42,139 nucleotides of DNA from assembly GCA_024402405.1 (NCBI GenBank), contig JAKSTW010000013.1, forward strand, positions 1-42,139, in the 5' to 3' direction. This document shows, in pieces, positions 41,687 through 42,139 of this stretch. Made by a program: the position numbers and the translations under genes. Each line of letters begins with the position of its first letter. Positions within the stretch are counted from its first letter, which is position 1. Source of the DNA: Spirochaetia bacterium. Lineage in GTDB: Bacteria; Spirochaetota; Spirochaetia; CADAEX01. The notes beneath the pieces are model-generated. The model had not been told where the DNA came from and did no database searches. It saw nothing but the letters and a program-made list of their open reading frames with translations.

Positions 41687-42139
41687 ACCTCGATATTCCT
41701 CCTGTACATTCTCAGGGTGAATATTGCCCGGGCCAGACCTCTCATTTTGCATATGCCGTTGTATTTCAGCTTCTTTTCGTATTTACCGTCCTGAAGTTCA
41801 AAAGAATATACCAGGTTCTCTATTAGCTTATGTGTGGAGTGATGCTTGTCAGCCTCCAGCTGGAAACTCATGATATTCCCATCATCGTCTCTCTCCACAT
41901 CCCTGACCAGCATGGGAATTGAATAGTTTTTTCCCTTGAACGGCCATACATGCAGTGAGAAGCCTACCTTGAAAAGCTCTTTGTCCTGGATATATCTGAT
42001 GCTGTTCAATGTGCATATCAGATTTTTTGCATCATCGTCACCATCTTTCAGCCCATTCAGGATCCAGCTGTCATAACTGCTGAAATCGCCCAGGATCCTC
42101 ACTGCTTCTGGAAACTGCTTTTCTGTCAGCGGAACTTCT
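41638..42139 (-). CDS. Unknown protein, 5' end beyond the window
   Basis: The frame stays open to the right edge, reading TEKQFPEAVRILGDFSSYDSW, so the GTG at 42102 is probably internal and the gene starts outside. The visible 166 or so residues include VGFSLHVWPFKGKNYSIPMLV, FQLEADKHHSTHKLIENLV and KMRGLARAIFTLRMYRRNI, with no membrane helix or signal visible. I do not recognise a family. Its last 49 bases overlap the end of recN on the other strand; both frames look real. Confidence 0.65.
   Translation of the reverse strand, partial: EVPLTEKQFPEAVRILGDFSSYDSWILNGLKDGDDDAKNLICTLNSIRYIQDKELFKVGFSLHVWPFKGKNYSIPMLVRDVERDDDGNIMSFQLEADKHHSTHKLIENLVYSFELQDGKYEKKLKYNGICKMRGLARAIFTLRMYRRNIEVYICRFAENFLDSISI

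Overview
The window looks like chromosome from a host-associated or anaerobic diderm bacterium, most likely a spirochaete (Spirochaetota; Sphaerochaeta/Treponema-like is my guess). The reasons are the order gap-pgk-tpiA-secG and the order PpiC-nusB-map-htrA, both of which I recall from Borrelia; an archaeal/spirochaete-type CMP kinase; several lipoproteins with relaxed lipoboxes; and a tRNA gene without an encoded CCA. The taxonomic call is inference; no rRNA is present.

Layout. (1) 1-1229: decayed fragment of a phage or mobile-element polyvalent toxin protein (nuclease-like domain plus ADP-ribosyltransferase-like domain) with two frame changes. (2) 1230-2657, minus strand: EamA exporter and a Cys-rich flavoprotein. 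(3) 2727-2873: promoter, tRNA-Ile(CAU) and terminator, then a TIGR02757 protein. (4) 3689-11201: a long plus-strand block with glycolysis (gap, pgk, tpiA), SecG, a periplasmic PpiC-type foldase, NusB, Map, an HtrA protease and a phosphoribosyltransferase. (5) A MATE exporter on the minus strand, divergent from a run of WalJ-like MBL hydrolase, DJ-1 protein, murC, yicC, CMP kinase and an MFS carrier (12657-18003). (6) A secreted lipoprotein and, convergent to it, a 683-residue protein that joins a TAXI-type solute receptor to a GltS-type sodium/glutamate symporter. (7) valS-proS with a terminator. (8) A repeat-bearing lipoprotein, divergent from a cobalamin riboswitch, TonB-dependent receptor and TonB cassette. 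(9) A second Cys-rich flavoprotein, a YfcE-like phosphodiesterase, a frameshifted flavin reductase and a small unknown gene. (10) A minus-strand operon of DUF4143 ATPase, glucosaminidase lipoprotein, AgcS symporter and TauE/SafE permease. (11) A two-domain N-acetylglutamate synthase, a duplicated DUF1538 membrane protein with a tandem PII-like protein, nadK and recN. (12) An unknown gene runs off the right edge.

Two themes stand out. First, at least seven promoter-proximal genes have a -35/N17/-10 promoter whose -10 box ends only 6-8 nt before the ATG and have no usable Shine-Dalgarno sequence, which predicts leaderless mRNAs. Other genes (gap, valS, the TonB-dependent receptor, lipoproteins) have ordinary leaders. 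Second, two membrane systems are unusual: the receptor-symporter fusion (19032-21083), and the DUF1538/PII pair (37024-39157), in which both partners are internally duplicated. No CRISPR array, rRNA, intact insertion sequence or complete prophage was seen.
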